Assembly (NCBI GenBank): GCA_041652255.1
Contig: JBAZHT010000003.1
Span: 10,083-74,082, forward strand
Reading direction: 5' to 3'
DNA from: DMER64 sp041652255
Lineage (GTDB): Bacteria; Bacteroidota; Bacteroidia; Bacteroidales; UBA932
Length of the DNA: 64,000 nt
A model generated the notes under the pieces. The model was not told the origin of the DNA. It searched no databases and was given only the letters and a program-made list of their open reading frames with translations. This document shows positions 44,283 through 54,286 of the stretch, one piece after another; the stretch's first letter is position 1, and every line of letters begins with the position of its first letter. The translations under genes and the position numbers were made by a program.

Positions 44283-45689
44283 ATGAAAAAACCAAGCCTG
44301 TTCGTAAGCCTCATACCCGTTATCCTTCTGGTGATCATCATTTTTACTTGTGTCCGTCTTTTCGGGGTTGAAGTTACAGCCGGTCCTTCCCAATTCACAT
44401 TGCTGTTGGTAACTATCATCGCCTTTGCCATAGCCAGGTTCAAATACCACCTGACATGGGAAAAAACCGAAGAGGCTATGATCTCCCATCTGAAAAACAC
44501 ATACCCATCCATCCTGATCCTGATAGCCATAGGGGCACTTACCGGAAGCTGGATGAGCAGCGGGATCATTCCATCCATGATCTTTTACGGACTTAAGATC
44601 ATTCATCCGGTGATTTTTTTGCCTTTATGTTTTGTGATCAGCGGCATTATTTCATTGGTTACGGGAAGTTCCTGGAGTACGGTGGGCACCTTCGGGGTAG
44701 CCCTGCTGGGAGCCGGCCAGATGATAGGCATGCCCACTCCCTGGCTGGCAGGAGCCATCATTTCAGGGGCTTATTTTGGTGACAAAATGTCACCCCTCTC
44801 GGACACGACCAACCTGGCCGCTTCTTTTTGCGGAGTGCCTCTTTTTACCCATATTAAATACATGCTGGTCAACACCGTTCCTGTCTTTTTGATCTGCCTG
44901 GTGATCTATTCCATTGCCGGGTTTCGTCTTCCTACCCAGAACACAATTGACGTTCAGGAACAGTTGACTGCCCTGCAAAACACATTTAACATTTCGGGAT
45001 GGCTGCTTCTTATCCCTTTGATTACCATTATTATGGTTATAAAAAAGGTGCCTCCATTCATTACCCTTTTTCTGTCAGCTATTGCCGGTGCCATGGCCGC
45101 CATATTCTTTCAACCGCAGATTTGCGGGGAAATCGCTTCCAATCGTATCTCTGCAGCAATAATCATGATAAGTACCCACGTAAATATTGAAACGGGCAAT
45201 GAAATTCTGAACAATCTGACCTCAACAAAGGGAATGGCAGGCATGATGAACACAGTTTGGCTCATTTTATGTGTTATTGGTTTTGCAGGGGTAATGACCG
45301 CCTCGGGAATGATCGGGGTCATCACAGGGAACTTACTGAAGCTGATGCGTAACACGCTCTCAACCATTGGATCCACACTGGGAACATGCATTTTTTTCAA
45401 TATGACCCTGGGAGACCAGTATATGGCCATAATCCTTCCGGGAAGTATGTTTTCCGAGAGTTACAAAAAACAAAACTTCGCTCCGGAATTGTTATCCCGA
45501 ACCATTGAAGAATCGGCAACGGTCACTTCGGTTCTCATTCCCTGGAATACCTGTGCCGTGGCACAATCGACCGTTCTGAACGTGGCGACCATGACATACC
45601 TGCCTTATTGTTTCTTCAACCTGATCACTCCGTTTTTCTCGTTGTTTGCAGCAGCAATAGGCTATAAAATAAGAAAATTAACCAACTAA
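44283..45689 (+). CDS. nhaC: Na+/H+ antiporter, NhaC family
   Basis: Membrane protein of 468 residues with about eleven hydrophobic helices. It shows the family stretches LVTGSSWSTVGTFGVAL and GAYFGDKMSPLSDTTNLAAS, containing the conserved acidic and Ser/Thr residues for cation transport. It starts 9 nt after pmbA and precedes slyD by 15 nt, in one operon. Some family members exchange malate/lactate or arginine/ornithine instead, so the substrate is inferred. Confidence 0.88.
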   Translation: MKKPSLFVSLIPVILLVIIIFTCVRLFGVEVTAGPSQFTLLLVTIIAFAIARFKYHLTWEKTEEAMISHLKNTYPSILILIAIGALTGSWMSSGIIPSMIFYGLKIIHPVIFLPLCFVISGIISLVTGSSWSTVGTFGVALLGAGQMIGMPTPWLAGAIISGAYFGDKMSPLSDTTNLAASFCGVPLFTHIKYMLVNTVPVFLICLVIYSIAGFRLPTQNTIDVQEQLTALQNTFNISGWLLLIPLITIIMVIKKVPPFITLFLSAIAGAMAAIFFQPQICGEIASNRISAAIIMISTHVNIETGNEILNNLTSTKGMAGMMNTVWLILCVIGFAGVMTASGMIGVITGNLLKLMRNTLSTIGSTLGTCIFFNMTLGDQYMAIILPGSMFSESYKKQNFAPELLSRTIEESATVTSVLIPWNTCAVAQSTVLNVATMTYLPYCFFNLITPFFSLFAAAIGYKIRKLTN

Positions 45690-45704
45690 ATTTTTATACT
45701 GATT

Positions 45705-46235
45705 ATGACAATTTCTGAAGAAAAAGTAGTTTCATTATCTTACACATTGGTAGTAGATGGAGATGTTATTGAAACCGTAAACGAAGAAAAACCCATGAAA
45801 TTCATATATGGCCTGGGGTACCTGCTTCCGGCCTTTGAAGAAAAGATACAGGGTAAACAAGTGGGAGATGACTTTGAATTCAAACTGAGTGCCCCACAGG
45901 GATACGGAGAAGTAGATCCAAATGCCGTTATTGAGCTTTCCAAAGATATTTTTAAAGTTGACGGTAAGATAGAAGACGGACTGCTTGTTAAGGACAAAAT
46001 ACTGCCCATGCAGGATTCTCAGGGAAACAAGCTGAATGGAGTGATAGAAGAGATCGGAGAAAACTCTGTCAAAATGAATTTTAACCACCCGCTTGCCGGT
46101 TGTGAACTGAATTTTAAAGGAAAAGTGGTAGATATACGTGAGGCTACCGAAAAAGAACTCACTGAAGGCCTGTACGGAGAACGTGCCGAATCTTCCTGCA
46201 ATGGAAGCTGCAACGGGTGCAGCGGTTGCAGTTAA
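45705..46235 (+). CDS. slyD: SlyD-like FKBP peptidyl-prolyl isomerase with Cys-rich tail
   Basis: The 176-residue protein has an FKBP domain interrupted by an insert-in-flap chaperone domain (about 70-125). The sequence GYGEVDPNAVIELSKDIF marks the FKBP/IF boundary. The C-terminal tail ends with four cysteines spaced by Gly/Asn/Ser (SSCNGSCNGCSGCS), a metal-binding tail in place of the His-rich tail of E. coli SlyD. It is the last gene of the tldD-pmbA-nhaC-slyD run. Confidence 0.88.
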   Translation: MTISEEKVVSLSYTLVVDGDVIETVNEEKPMKFIYGLGYLLPAFEEKIQGKQVGDDFEFKLSAPQGYGEVDPNAVIELSKDIFKVDGKIEDGLLVKDKILPMQDSQGNKLNGVIEEIGENSVKMNFNHPLAGCELNFKGKVVDIREATEKELTEGLYGERAESSCNGSCNGCSGCS

Positions 46236-46254
46236 TCAATTCCCGGATGAAGGA

Positions 46255-47307
46255 TCATTCCCCGGGCATGAGACTGCTTCTTGTGACCGGGGCAATGTCC
46301 AATCCGGCCGTTTTTCCCTCCAGCCATTTGTAATAGCCTGTGATGGCGATCATAGCTGCGTTGTCGGTAGTAAAACGTAAAGGCGGAATGAAAATATTCC
46401 ACCTTCTTTTTTTTGATTCCATTACCATTCTGTCTCTTAATCCGCTGTTGGCAGAAACACCTCCGGCCAAAGCCACGCGGCTAATTCCGGTCAGCTCGAC
46501 CGCACGGATCAGTTTTTCCATAAGGATATCAACCAATGTTTTTTGAAGTCCCGCTGCAAGGTGGATTTTATTCTCTTCAATAAACCGCTCGTTCTCAGCC
46601 ATTTGGTCACGAAGAAAATAAAGAAACGAGGTTTTTACACCGCTAAAACTGAAATCAAGATCCCTGATCCCCGGTTTTGCAAAAGCATACTTTACAGGGT
46701 CTCCCTGACGCGCCAGCCAATCTATGTGAGGTCCTCCTGGATAATCCAGCCCCAGCAACTTGGCTCCTTTGTCAAAAGCCTCGCCCACTGCATCATCAAT
46801 GGTCTGTCCCAAAATTTCATATGCCAGGGGGGATTTGACTTTTAAGATCTGGGTATGACCTCCCGATACCAGCAAACAAAGAAATGGAAATTCCGGTTTG
46901 CTGCCCGAAGCCGGCACAATGCTTTTTCCGTCTTCGGAAAAAACGTCAATGAAATGACTCAGCACGTGTCCGTTCAGGTGGTTCACTTCTATTAACGGGA
47001 CCCCTGCAGCAATGGACAATCCTTTGGCAAATGAAGTTCCTACCAAAAGCGACCCCAATAAACCCGGACCCCGTGTAAAAGCAATAACATTGATCTGTGA
47101 CATACTGACACCTGCTGTCTCCAGGGCCTGGCTGACCACCGGCACAATATTCTGCTGATGAGCCCTGCTGGCCAATTCGGGGACTACCCCTCCGTATTTT
47201 TTATGTACTTCCTGAGAGGCCATCACATTGGAGAGTAAAAGGGTGTCCTGCAATACGGCTGCAGAAGTGTCGTCGCACGATGATTCTATCCCTAAAATAT
47301 AAGTCAT
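46255..47307 (-). CDS. tsaD: tRNA N6-threonylcarbamoyladenosine transferase
   Basis: Catalyses the final step of t6A formation at A37 of ANN-decoding tRNAs, with TsaB and TsaE. From the ATG at 47307 it has 350 residues. It begins ILGIESSCDDTS, and shows HKKYGGVVPELASRAH, the metal-binding EVNHLNGH and the C-terminal GGVSANSGLR. The longer open frame upstream to 47445 would overlap tamB and lacks similarity. The gene is divergent from tamB and converges on slyD (19 nt apart). Confidence 0.95.
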   Translation of the reverse strand: MTYILGIESSCDDTSAAVLQDTLLLSNVMASQEVHKKYGGVVPELASRAHQQNIVPVVSQALETAGVSMSQINVIAFTRGPGLLGSLLVGTSFAKGLSIAAGVPLIEVNHLNGHVLSHFIDVFSEDGKSIVPASGSKPEFPFLCLLVSGGHTQILKVKSPLAYEILGQTIDDAVGEAFDKGAKLLGLDYPGGPHIDWLARQGDPVKYAFAKPGIRDLDFSFSGVKTSFLYFLRDQMAENERFIEENKIHLAAGLQKTLVDILMEKLIRAVELTGISRVALAGGVSANSGLRDRMVMESKKRRWNIFIPPLRFTTDNAAMIAITGYYKWLEGKTAGLDIAPVTRSSLMPGE

Positions 47308-47348
47308 TCTCCTGTTGTTTGCAGCTGCAAAAGTGGGTATTTTTTTTG

Positions 47349-47356
47349 TAACTTTG
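47349..47356 (+). promoter_or_regulatory. -7 promoter box of tamB
   Basis: TAACTTTG matches TANNTTTG and lies 18 nt before the ATG at 47375, supporting that start over one at 47315. Confidence 0.45.
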
Positions 47357-47374
47357 TTGGTTTGGGGCTCAACT

Positions 47375-50300
47375 ATGAGGACGTTTAAAAACATATTGCG
47401 TACGTTTCTTTTTATAATCGTCATCACACTGGCGGGAGCTTTCATTGTTATACAGATCCCTTCGGTACAAAGCCGGCTTGCCGGGAGGGCAGCACAATGG
47501 CTGTCAGAGAAAACAGGGGCTCAGGTTTCTATAGGTGAAGTAAATTTTCTGATATTCAACAAATTGTTGGTCAACGATCTGCTAATAAAAACTACTTCCA
47601 GCGACACATTATTGCATACAAAAAAACTTTCCGTCAGTCTGTCTGGATTCAATCCCCTCAGAAAACGCATTGCTTTTAAAAAGATTCTGCTTTCCGAAGG
47701 ATCTTTCCATTTGATCATGCAAAACAACTCGACCAACATAGAAAGCATGTTCCCTCCCTCTCCGGAACAGGATACGGTCAGTAAGCCTTTTTCATGGATA
47801 TTCACTGCCGATGAAGTAGATCTGGAGCACTTTGCCTATCATATGACAGACAAGGATCAGGGGCCGTTACACAACAATCCGGAAAGCATTGACTTTATGG
47901 ATATGCATATTGGAGATATCCAGATAAATATCCGTGATGTCCGTTTTGGCGACGGTTTGCTGGAAGCCAGACTGGATAATCTTTCGGGAAGGGAAAGATC
48001 CGGATATTTGATACAGCACCTGGAAGGGGACGTCAGCGTGGACAACCGGGAAGCCCGGGTTGAAAACCTGGTGATCCTGGATAATTACTCTCATATAAAA
48101 GCCCATTATTTTCTGATGCACTACGGGAATGTAGAAAACCTTGCCGACTATGTAAACCGGGTGATCATGGAACTGGATATGGATGATGCTTTTCTCTCTT
48201 TTAAGACCATCCGCTACTATGCCTGGACTTTACCCGAATATTTTACCCTGCCTTTGCGGGCGACCGGCAAAGTCACCGGAACAGTAAGCAATCTGAGTGC
48301 CGATAAGCTGGACGTGCGTTCCCCGTCCGGCAAAACAAAGATCCTGTGCGGCTTCAAGCTCAAGGGACTGCCGGAAGTGGAAGAAAGCACCTTGCAGGTT
48401 GATATACAAAAGATCGACTCGGATATTGGAGATCTGAACAATGTGTTGTATTCCATCGCTCAGGTAGACTTAAAAATCCTGGAAGACAACGCCGGCAGCG
48501 GGACTCCTTTCCAATTCAGGGGACGCCTTGCCGGACTGCTCACGGATTTTGCAGTAGACGGCGATCTTCAGGGTGATTTCGGGGATCTTTCGCTGGATAT
48601 TGTCATCAACAACAACGCCTATTCCGACGGCGTGTTGTTGTCCGGGATCATCCGCACTGAAAACCTGGATCTGGGTCGTTTCACAGGAATTCAGGGTTTG
48701 GAGGAATGTTCTCTATACACCCAAACCCATGCAGCTTTCAGACAAGGCGGTATACGAAACCTGTACGTACGTGTTGATACCCTTTCTGTTTCCAGCCTGG
48801 TATTCAATAATTACCCCTTCAGGGATTTCAAAATGATGGGTGAATTGCAAAACGGGATCTTCGACGGAAGGATGAGTGCATCGGATCCAAACCTTCATTT
48901 TCTGTTCCAGGGACGGGCAGACCTGACACGTTCTGCAGGGACTTCCGCCAATTTCTTTGCCAACATAGCCTATGCGGACCTGAACCGCCTGAATCTTTAT
49001 AAAACAGACTCCATTGCCGTATTGAGCGGTCTGGTACGGGCTGATTTTTCACACATCAATACACTGGGGGACATAGAAGGTGCCATTCAGGCAACGGGAT
49101 TGTCTTTTGTAAATTCCAGAGGGACTCATGATCTGGACTCATTTTACCTGAACAGTGAACGCACCCCGGATTCCACGGCTTTCAAACTTTCACTTAAATC
49201 GGATGCCCTCACAGCCGATTATTCCGGAAGCGAAGGTTTTATGAGCTTCCTGTCACGTATAGCCTCAAGGAATCTTTTCCGTTACCTCCCGGCCTGGTTT
49301 ACGTCTTATACAGATGAAGGATCTGTACCGGCTGACGATAACCGGGCTTCCCTGGAAATGACTGTTAAAAACAGCGTCTTTTTTGAAGAATTGCTCTTAC
49401 CCGGCCTGTATGTTTCCCCGGGGACCTCCATTTCTCTGCAGGACCACGGAAAAGACAGTGTCCGCGCAGTTTTCCTTTCCGAACGAATAGGGTACCTCCG
49501 CCACAACCTGAGCCATTTGAATGTTCTTGCCGAGGCAGGGGCCCGGGATTTGCAGATGGAACTGGAATGCGGGAACCTGACCCTGGGACCGGTCCTTGCA
49601 GATACCCTTTCCATGAAAGCCGAGGCAGGCGGGGACCGGGTATTCCTGGACCTGCACTATAACCGCAATGACGGAAAGACAAATTATGCACATTTGGAAT
49701 CAGCGCTTCATATTTCACGCGATCATGCTCTCCAGTCTCCCCTTATCAAGGCTGATTTTTCTTCGGACACGATCTTCATCAATGGAAAAAACTGGAAACT
49801 ACTCTCCGACAGCATCGTGATTGCACAACGGAACCTGGCTCTGCACAATGTCATACTGGAACACGAAGGCAATGGCCCGGATAAAGGATCTTTGAGCATA
49901 AACGGCTCCCTTTCCGAATCTCCGGGAGATACATTGCGCGTAGAACTCTCACGCTTTGATGCCGGCATGTTCAATACCCTGATGCCGGCGGAATATCCCT
50001 TTACTTTCAGGGGTTCCTTTACGGGAACCGGTTATGTGACCGATTTTTACGGAAACCGTCATTTTTTCGCCGATATACAGGGTAACGACCTGTTTATCAA
50101 TGATTCACTGGCAGGCAACCTGCGGTTGTTGAGCTCCTGGGACAAGCAGGCTGCACACCTCAAGCTCGGGGCCAGTACCACCCTGCCGGGAGGACAACGG
50201 CCGCTGCTGGCAACAGGCTCTTATACTCCTTCGACAAAACACGTGGATATGAACGTTTCGTTCCGGAATTTTGAAGCAGCCCTTGTAGCTCCGTTTCTCA

Positions 50301-51838
50301 ACGGACTGGTATCGGACGTACACGGGAAGATATCGGGAGATATGTTGCTGGCCGGAACGCTGCCTGATCTGGTCCTGACAAGTGACAATACCCTGGTAAA
50401 CAACCTGAATTTTACTATAGATTATACACGGGTACCTTATTCCATATCAGGACCAGTTCATCTGACCCCCGGAGGACTGTCCCTGCCAAAAGACACCCTG
50501 CGCGATTCATACGGTCATTATGCCATAGTACAGGGAGGTTTGCGGTATAATCATTTCAGGGATATTACTGCTGATCTGGATTTGAATTTTGTAAACCTCC
50601 ACGGACTGAACCTGACTGAAAAAGACAACGATATTTTTTACGGACAGGCTTTTGCCACAGGCAGCCTGCAATTGAAAGGTCCTCTTAATGATATCCTGCT
50701 GGACCTTTCCATCAGGCCGGATCCTAACACCACAATTCATATTCCCCTTTCTTCAGCTTCGGAAGCCAAACAAACCAGCCTGCTAACCTTCGTACAACCC
50801 AATAAGATTTATACCGGAAGGGATCCATACATTCTGGCCGCATTGGAAGAAAAGGACAAAAAAGCCAACAATTCCCGGTTTACGTTTAATATGAAGACGG
50901 AATTGACACCCGACGCCGAGATACTGCTTGAAATCAACAAAATGACGGGTGATGTCATATCGGCCCGTGGAACCGGGGCGATCAACCTGGGAGTAGATCC
51001 CCTGGACGATTCATTTTCCATCCTTGGAGACTGTACCGTAGAAAGCGGGAATTACCTCTTTGGTCTCCAGGGAATCATTTCAAAACGTTTCCAGATCGTT
51101 CCCGGGGGAACCATTTCATTCAACGGAGACGTAGAAAATACACAATTGAACCTCACAGCATCTTACAAGACAAAAGCCTCGTTAAATACTTTACTTGCCG
51201 ATACCACCATGTTAAGTAACCGCAGGGATGTGGACTGTCAGATACTAATGTCAGGAAACCTGATGAACCCCACTTTAGGTTTCAATATTGAAATTGAGGA
51301 TATTGATCCCATGACCAGGGCCCGTGTTGAAAGTGCCTTGTCTACGGATGACAAAATGATGCGACAGTTTGTTACGTTGCTCATTTCCAGCAGCTTCATG
51401 CCTGAACAGGAATCCGGGATCGTGAACAATTCCAACATTCTTTATTCCAATGCTACCGAGATCCTTTCCAATCAATTGAACAACATTTTCGCCCAGCTGA
51501 ACATTCCTCTTGATGTGGGATTCAATTACCAGCCCGGTCAAAGCGGGGATGTTTTTGATGTTGCCATTTCCACCCAGCTCTTCAACAACCGGGTGGTGAT
51601 CAATGGAAATATGGGCAATAATCCTTATACCAACAATGAAAACGACCTGATAGGCAACGTTGACATTGAACTGAAACTGGATGAAAAAGGGAAATTCAGA
51701 CTGAAGGCTTTCAGTCACGCTGCCGATCAATACTCCAATTACCTGGACAACACGCAACGTAACGGAGCGGGATTCGTTTACCAGGAAGAATTCAATACGT
51801 TCCGTCAATTGTGGCGCCGGTGGTGGAAGTTACCGTAA
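47375..51838 (+). CDS. tamB: TamB/DUF490-type translocation module
   Basis: A 1487-residue protein with an N-terminal signal anchor (about 6-28) and a very long beta-helical periplasmic region. It ends in a C-terminal TamB/DUF490 domain (about 1080-1470; LGVDPLDDSFSILGDCTVE and GGTISFNGDVENTQLNLTASY). Such proteins bridge inner and outer membranes and are implicated in outer-membrane protein or lipid transport. The Omp85-type partner (TamA/TamL) is not in the window. The start at 47375 follows a -7 box. The 3' end overlaps the convergent pheT by 9 nt. Confidence 0.88.
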   Translation: MRTFKNILRTFLFIIVITLAGAFIVIQIPSVQSRLAGRAAQWLSEKTGAQVSIGEVNFLIFNKLLVNDLLIKTTSSDTLLHTKKLSVSLSGFNPLRKRIAFKKILLSEGSFHLIMQNNSTNIESMFPPSPEQDTVSKPFSWIFTADEVDLEHFAYHMTDKDQGPLHNNPESIDFMDMHIGDIQINIRDVRFGDGLLEARLDNLSGRERSGYLIQHLEGDVSVDNREARVENLVILDNYSHIKAHYFLMHYGNVENLADYVNRVIMELDMDDAFLSFKTIRYYAWTLPEYFTLPLRATGKVTGTVSNLSADKLDVRSPSGKTKILCGFKLKGLPEVEESTLQVDIQKIDSDIGDLNNVLYSIAQVDLKILEDNAGSGTPFQFRGRLAGLLTDFAVDGDLQGDFGDLSLDIVINNNAYSDGVLLSGIIRTENLDLGRFTGIQGLEECSLYTQTHAAFRQGGIRNLYVRVDTLSVSSLVFNNYPFRDFKMMGELQNGIFDGRMSASDPNLHFLFQGRADLTRSAGTSANFFANIAYADLNRLNLYKTDSIAVLSGLVRADFSHINTLGDIEGAIQATGLSFVNSRGTHDLDSFYLNSERTPDSTAFKLSLKSDALTADYSGSEGFMSFLSRIASRNLFRYLPAWFTSYTDEGSVPADDNRASLEMTVKNSVFFEELLLPGLYVSPGTSISLQDHGKDSVRAVFLSERIGYLRHNLSHLNVLAEAGARDLQMELECGNLTLGPVLADTLSMKAEAGGDRVFLDLHYNRNDGKTNYAHLESALHISRDHALQSPLIKADFSSDTIFINGKNWKLLSDSIVIAQRNLALHNVILEHEGNGPDKGSLSINGSLSESPGDTLRVELSRFDAGMFNTLMPAEYPFTFRGSFTGTGYVTDFYGNRHFFADIQGNDLFINDSLAGNLRLLSSWDKQAAHLKLGASTTLPGGQRPLLATGSYTPSTKHVDMNVSFRNFEAALVAPFLNGLVSDVHGKISGDMLLAGTLPDLVLTSDNTLVNNLNFTIDYTRVPYSISGPVHLTPGGLSLPKDTLRDSYGHYAIVQGGLRYNHFRDITADLDLNFVNLHGLNLTEKDNDIFYGQAFATGSLQLKGPLNDILLDLSIRPDPNTTIHIPLSSASEAKQTSLLTFVQPNKIYTGRDPYILAALEEKDKKANNSRFTFNMKTELTPDAEILLEINKMTGDVISARGTGAINLGVDPLDDSFSILGDCTVESGNYLFGLQGIISKRFQIVPGGTISFNGDVENTQLNLTASYKTKASLNTLLADTTMLSNRRDVDCQILMSGNLMNPTLGFNIEIEDIDPMTRARVESALSTDDKMMRQFVTLLISSSFMPEQESGIVNNSNILYSNATEILSNQLNNIFAQLNIPLDVGFNYQPGQSGDVFDVAISTQLFNNRVVINGNMGNNPYTNNENDLIGNVDIELKLDEKGKFRLKAFSHAADQYSNYLDNTQRNGAGFVYQEEFNTFRQLWRRWWKLP

Positions 51839-54277
51839 AACAGCCCCTGTTTCCCGTGTGAAGGCTTCCATCATACGGTTGATCAATTGTTCCACGTAAA
51901 TATCCGTCAGTGTTTTTTCCGGATCCCGGAAAACAAAACTCAGGGCGTATTGCTTTTTCCCTTCCGGAATACCTTTCCCTGTATATACATCAAACAGGCT
52001 GATCTTTTTCAGAAGCCGTTTTTCGGTTTTAAAAGCTATGGCATGCAACTTGTCATAAGTGATGTTATTGTCTACCACAAGTGCAAGGTCTCTGTGAACT
52101 TCCGGGAACCGCGGTAAATCGGTAAAACGGGGTTTGTTGTTGCGAACCATGTTAAAGAACAGGTCCCAGTCAATTTCTGCGGCAAATACTTTCTGTTTGA
52201 TATCCAACACGGAAAGACAGGCACGGCTGACTTCTCCCAGGTCAGCTAAAACCTTGTTTTTTACCCGGTAACGGATTCCCGCTTCAAAAAGGTCGGAGGG
52301 GGCATCGGTACTTTCCAAACGGTTCAGGTCCAGCCCAAACAACCGTACAATGTCTTCCACGTAAGCTTTCAGGGTAAAGAAATCGGCCGGCCGGGAAGGA
52401 GTGTGCCAGTTATGGGGCTTATCATTTCCCGTTATGAAAAGTGCCAGACGCCGGCTTTCCCGGTATCCTGTCAACGATTCTCCCGAACCGATCAATTGGT
52501 ACACATTCCCCTGTTCAAAGAAACAGAGGTCGTACTGTTGTCTGTTATTGTTGTGTGCAACGGCTTCCAGTCCGCCCCAGAGAAGGGTCTGTCTCATTGC
52601 GTTCAGATCACTGCTTAGCGGGTTGAGGATCATCACGGAAGACCGGGCCGGATATGTCTGCAGGTCTTCGTAATACGCAACGCGGGTCAAAGAATTGCAC
52701 ATGATCTCACGAAATCCCCGTGAGGCAAGACGATCGGCTGTTCTTTCCCTTACCAGGTCAGGTTCCGGATTCTGAATTTGTCCCATGGAAGAACGGATCC
52801 TTTCAGGCAATTCAATATTATTGTAACCGTAGATCCTCAGGATATCTTCCACGACATCACATTCCCGCCGTACATCTACCCTGTAGGCCGGCACCAGAAC
52901 GGTAACCGAGTCCTGCTCTTCCCGGATAATGTCCATTTCCAAAGCCTTCAATATCCTTTTTACGGTGGATCTTCCAATATCTTTCCCCATTAGGGAAAAC
53001 ATGCTGTGGTAATTCAAGTCTATCCGGGCGGGGGTAACAGGCTGGGGATACAGGTCCGTTACAGACCCTTCAACACGGGCTCCGCACATTTCCTGCATAA
53101 GTAACACAGCCCTTTGGAGTGCATACAGGGTGGCATTGGGGTCGGCACCTCTTTCAAACCGGAAACTTGCATCTGTTTTTAAACCGTGACGGCGGGAAGT
53201 TTTCCTTATAAAAGCAGGATTAAAACAGGCTGACTCCAGGAATATGGAAGTCGTCTTTTCGGTCACACCGCTTTCCAATCCGCCAAAAACCCCTCCAATA
53301 CACATGGGTTTTATTGCGTTGCAGATCATCAGGTCTTCCCCGTCCAGGGTTCTTTCAACCTGATCAAGTGTAATAAAACGTTCTCCGGGCCGGGCAAAAC
53401 GCACTACTACGCGATCCCCCTCTATGGTTTCCCTGTCAAAAGCATGAAGGGGCTGGCCTGTTTCCAGCATGACATAATTGGTAATATCCACCAGGTTGTT
53501 TACGGGACGTACCCCGGCCAAACGTAACCGGTCCTGCATCCAGGACGGAGAAGGCCCTACGGTAATGTGACTGAGCGTTATGCCACTGTACCGGGGAGCT
53601 GCCTGCGGGGCTTCCACAACTACCTGAATTCCCTTACCGGAGGGATTTTCCTTAAAAGAAACCACCGCGGGTTTATTGACCGGTATTTCCTTATCCTGCG
53701 CGGAATACCAGGCGGCCAGATCCCGGGCAACTCCAATATGAGAAGCGGCATCAATGCGATTGGGTGTCAGTCCGATCTCAAATACCGCATAAGAAGGAAG
53801 ACCCAGGTATTCTGCCGCCGGTACACCCACCGGGGTGTCGTCGGGCAGTACCATGATCCCTTCGTGGGAAGTCCCGATCCCCAGTTCATCCTCGGCACAG
53901 ATCATTCCGTAAGACTCGGCTCCGCGTATTTTGCTTTTTTTGATCTTTACCTGATCCCCGCTTGTGAAGGTCAACAGGGTCCCTACCGTTGCCAGAAGCA
54001 CTTTTTGACCGGCTGCCACATTGGGTGCCCCGCAAACTACCTGAACAGGGTCTCCGGTGCCGCTATCTACCGTTGTAATGAATAAATGATCGGAATCGGG
54101 ATGTGGACTGCAGGCAGCCACACGGGCTGTTACCACACCATTGAGTCCCCCTGGAATTGATTCCGTAACCTCAAGGGATTCTACTTCCAGACCTATGTTG
54201 GTAAGTACCTGCGAGGTTTGTTCCGGATCCATATCCAGGGAAAAATAATCTTTCAACCAATTGTACAGGATCTTCAT
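51830..54277 (-). CDS. pheT: Phenylalanine--tRNA ligase beta subunit
   Basis: The 815-residue beta subunit of the (alpha-beta)2 PheRS. It has an N-terminal tRNA-binding OB domain (about 40-150; HPDSDHL, VVCGAPNVAAGQKV), the B3/B4 editing domain, B5, a catalytic-like core and a C-terminal anticodon-binding FDX-ACB domain (about 720-815; RFPEVHRDLALVV). pheS is not adjacent. The gene lies 9 nt downstream of ftsY on the same strand and overlaps tamB by 9 nt. Confidence 0.96.
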   Translation of the reverse strand: MKILYNWLKDYFSLDMDPEQTSQVLTNIGLEVESLEVTESIPGGLNGVVTARVAACSPHPDSDHLFITTVDSGTGDPVQVVCGAPNVAAGQKVLLATVGTLLTFTSGDQVKIKKSKIRGAESYGMICAEDELGIGTSHEGIMVLPDDTPVGVPAAEYLGLPSYAVFEIGLTPNRIDAASHIGVARDLAAWYSAQDKEIPVNKPAVVSFKENPSGKGIQVVVEAPQAAPRYSGITLSHITVGPSPSWMQDRLRLAGVRPVNNLVDITNYVMLETGQPLHAFDRETIEGDRVVVRFARPGERFITLDQVERTLDGEDLMICNAIKPMCIGGVFGGLESGVTEKTTSIFLESACFNPAFIRKTSRRHGLKTDASFRFERGADPNATLYALQRAVLLMQEMCGARVEGSVTDLYPQPVTPARIDLNYHSMFSLMGKDIGRSTVKRILKALEMDIIREEQDSVTVLVPAYRVDVRRECDVVEDILRIYGYNNIELPERIRSSMGQIQNPEPDLVRERTADRLASRGFREIMCNSLTRVAYYEDLQTYPARSSVMILNPLSSDLNAMRQTLLWGGLEAVAHNNNRQQYDLCFFEQGNVYQLIGSGESLTGYRESRRLALFITGNDKPHNWHTPSRPADFFTLKAYVEDIVRLFGLDLNRLESTDAPSDLFEAGIRYRVKNKVLADLGEVSRACLSVLDIKQKVFAAEIDWDLFFNMVRNNKPRFTDLPRFPEVHRDLALVVDNNITYDKLHAIAFKTEKRLLKKISLFDVYTGKGIPEGKKQYALSFVFRDPEKTLTDIYVEQLINRMMEAFTRETGAVLR

Positions 54278-54286
54278 ACTCTATGA

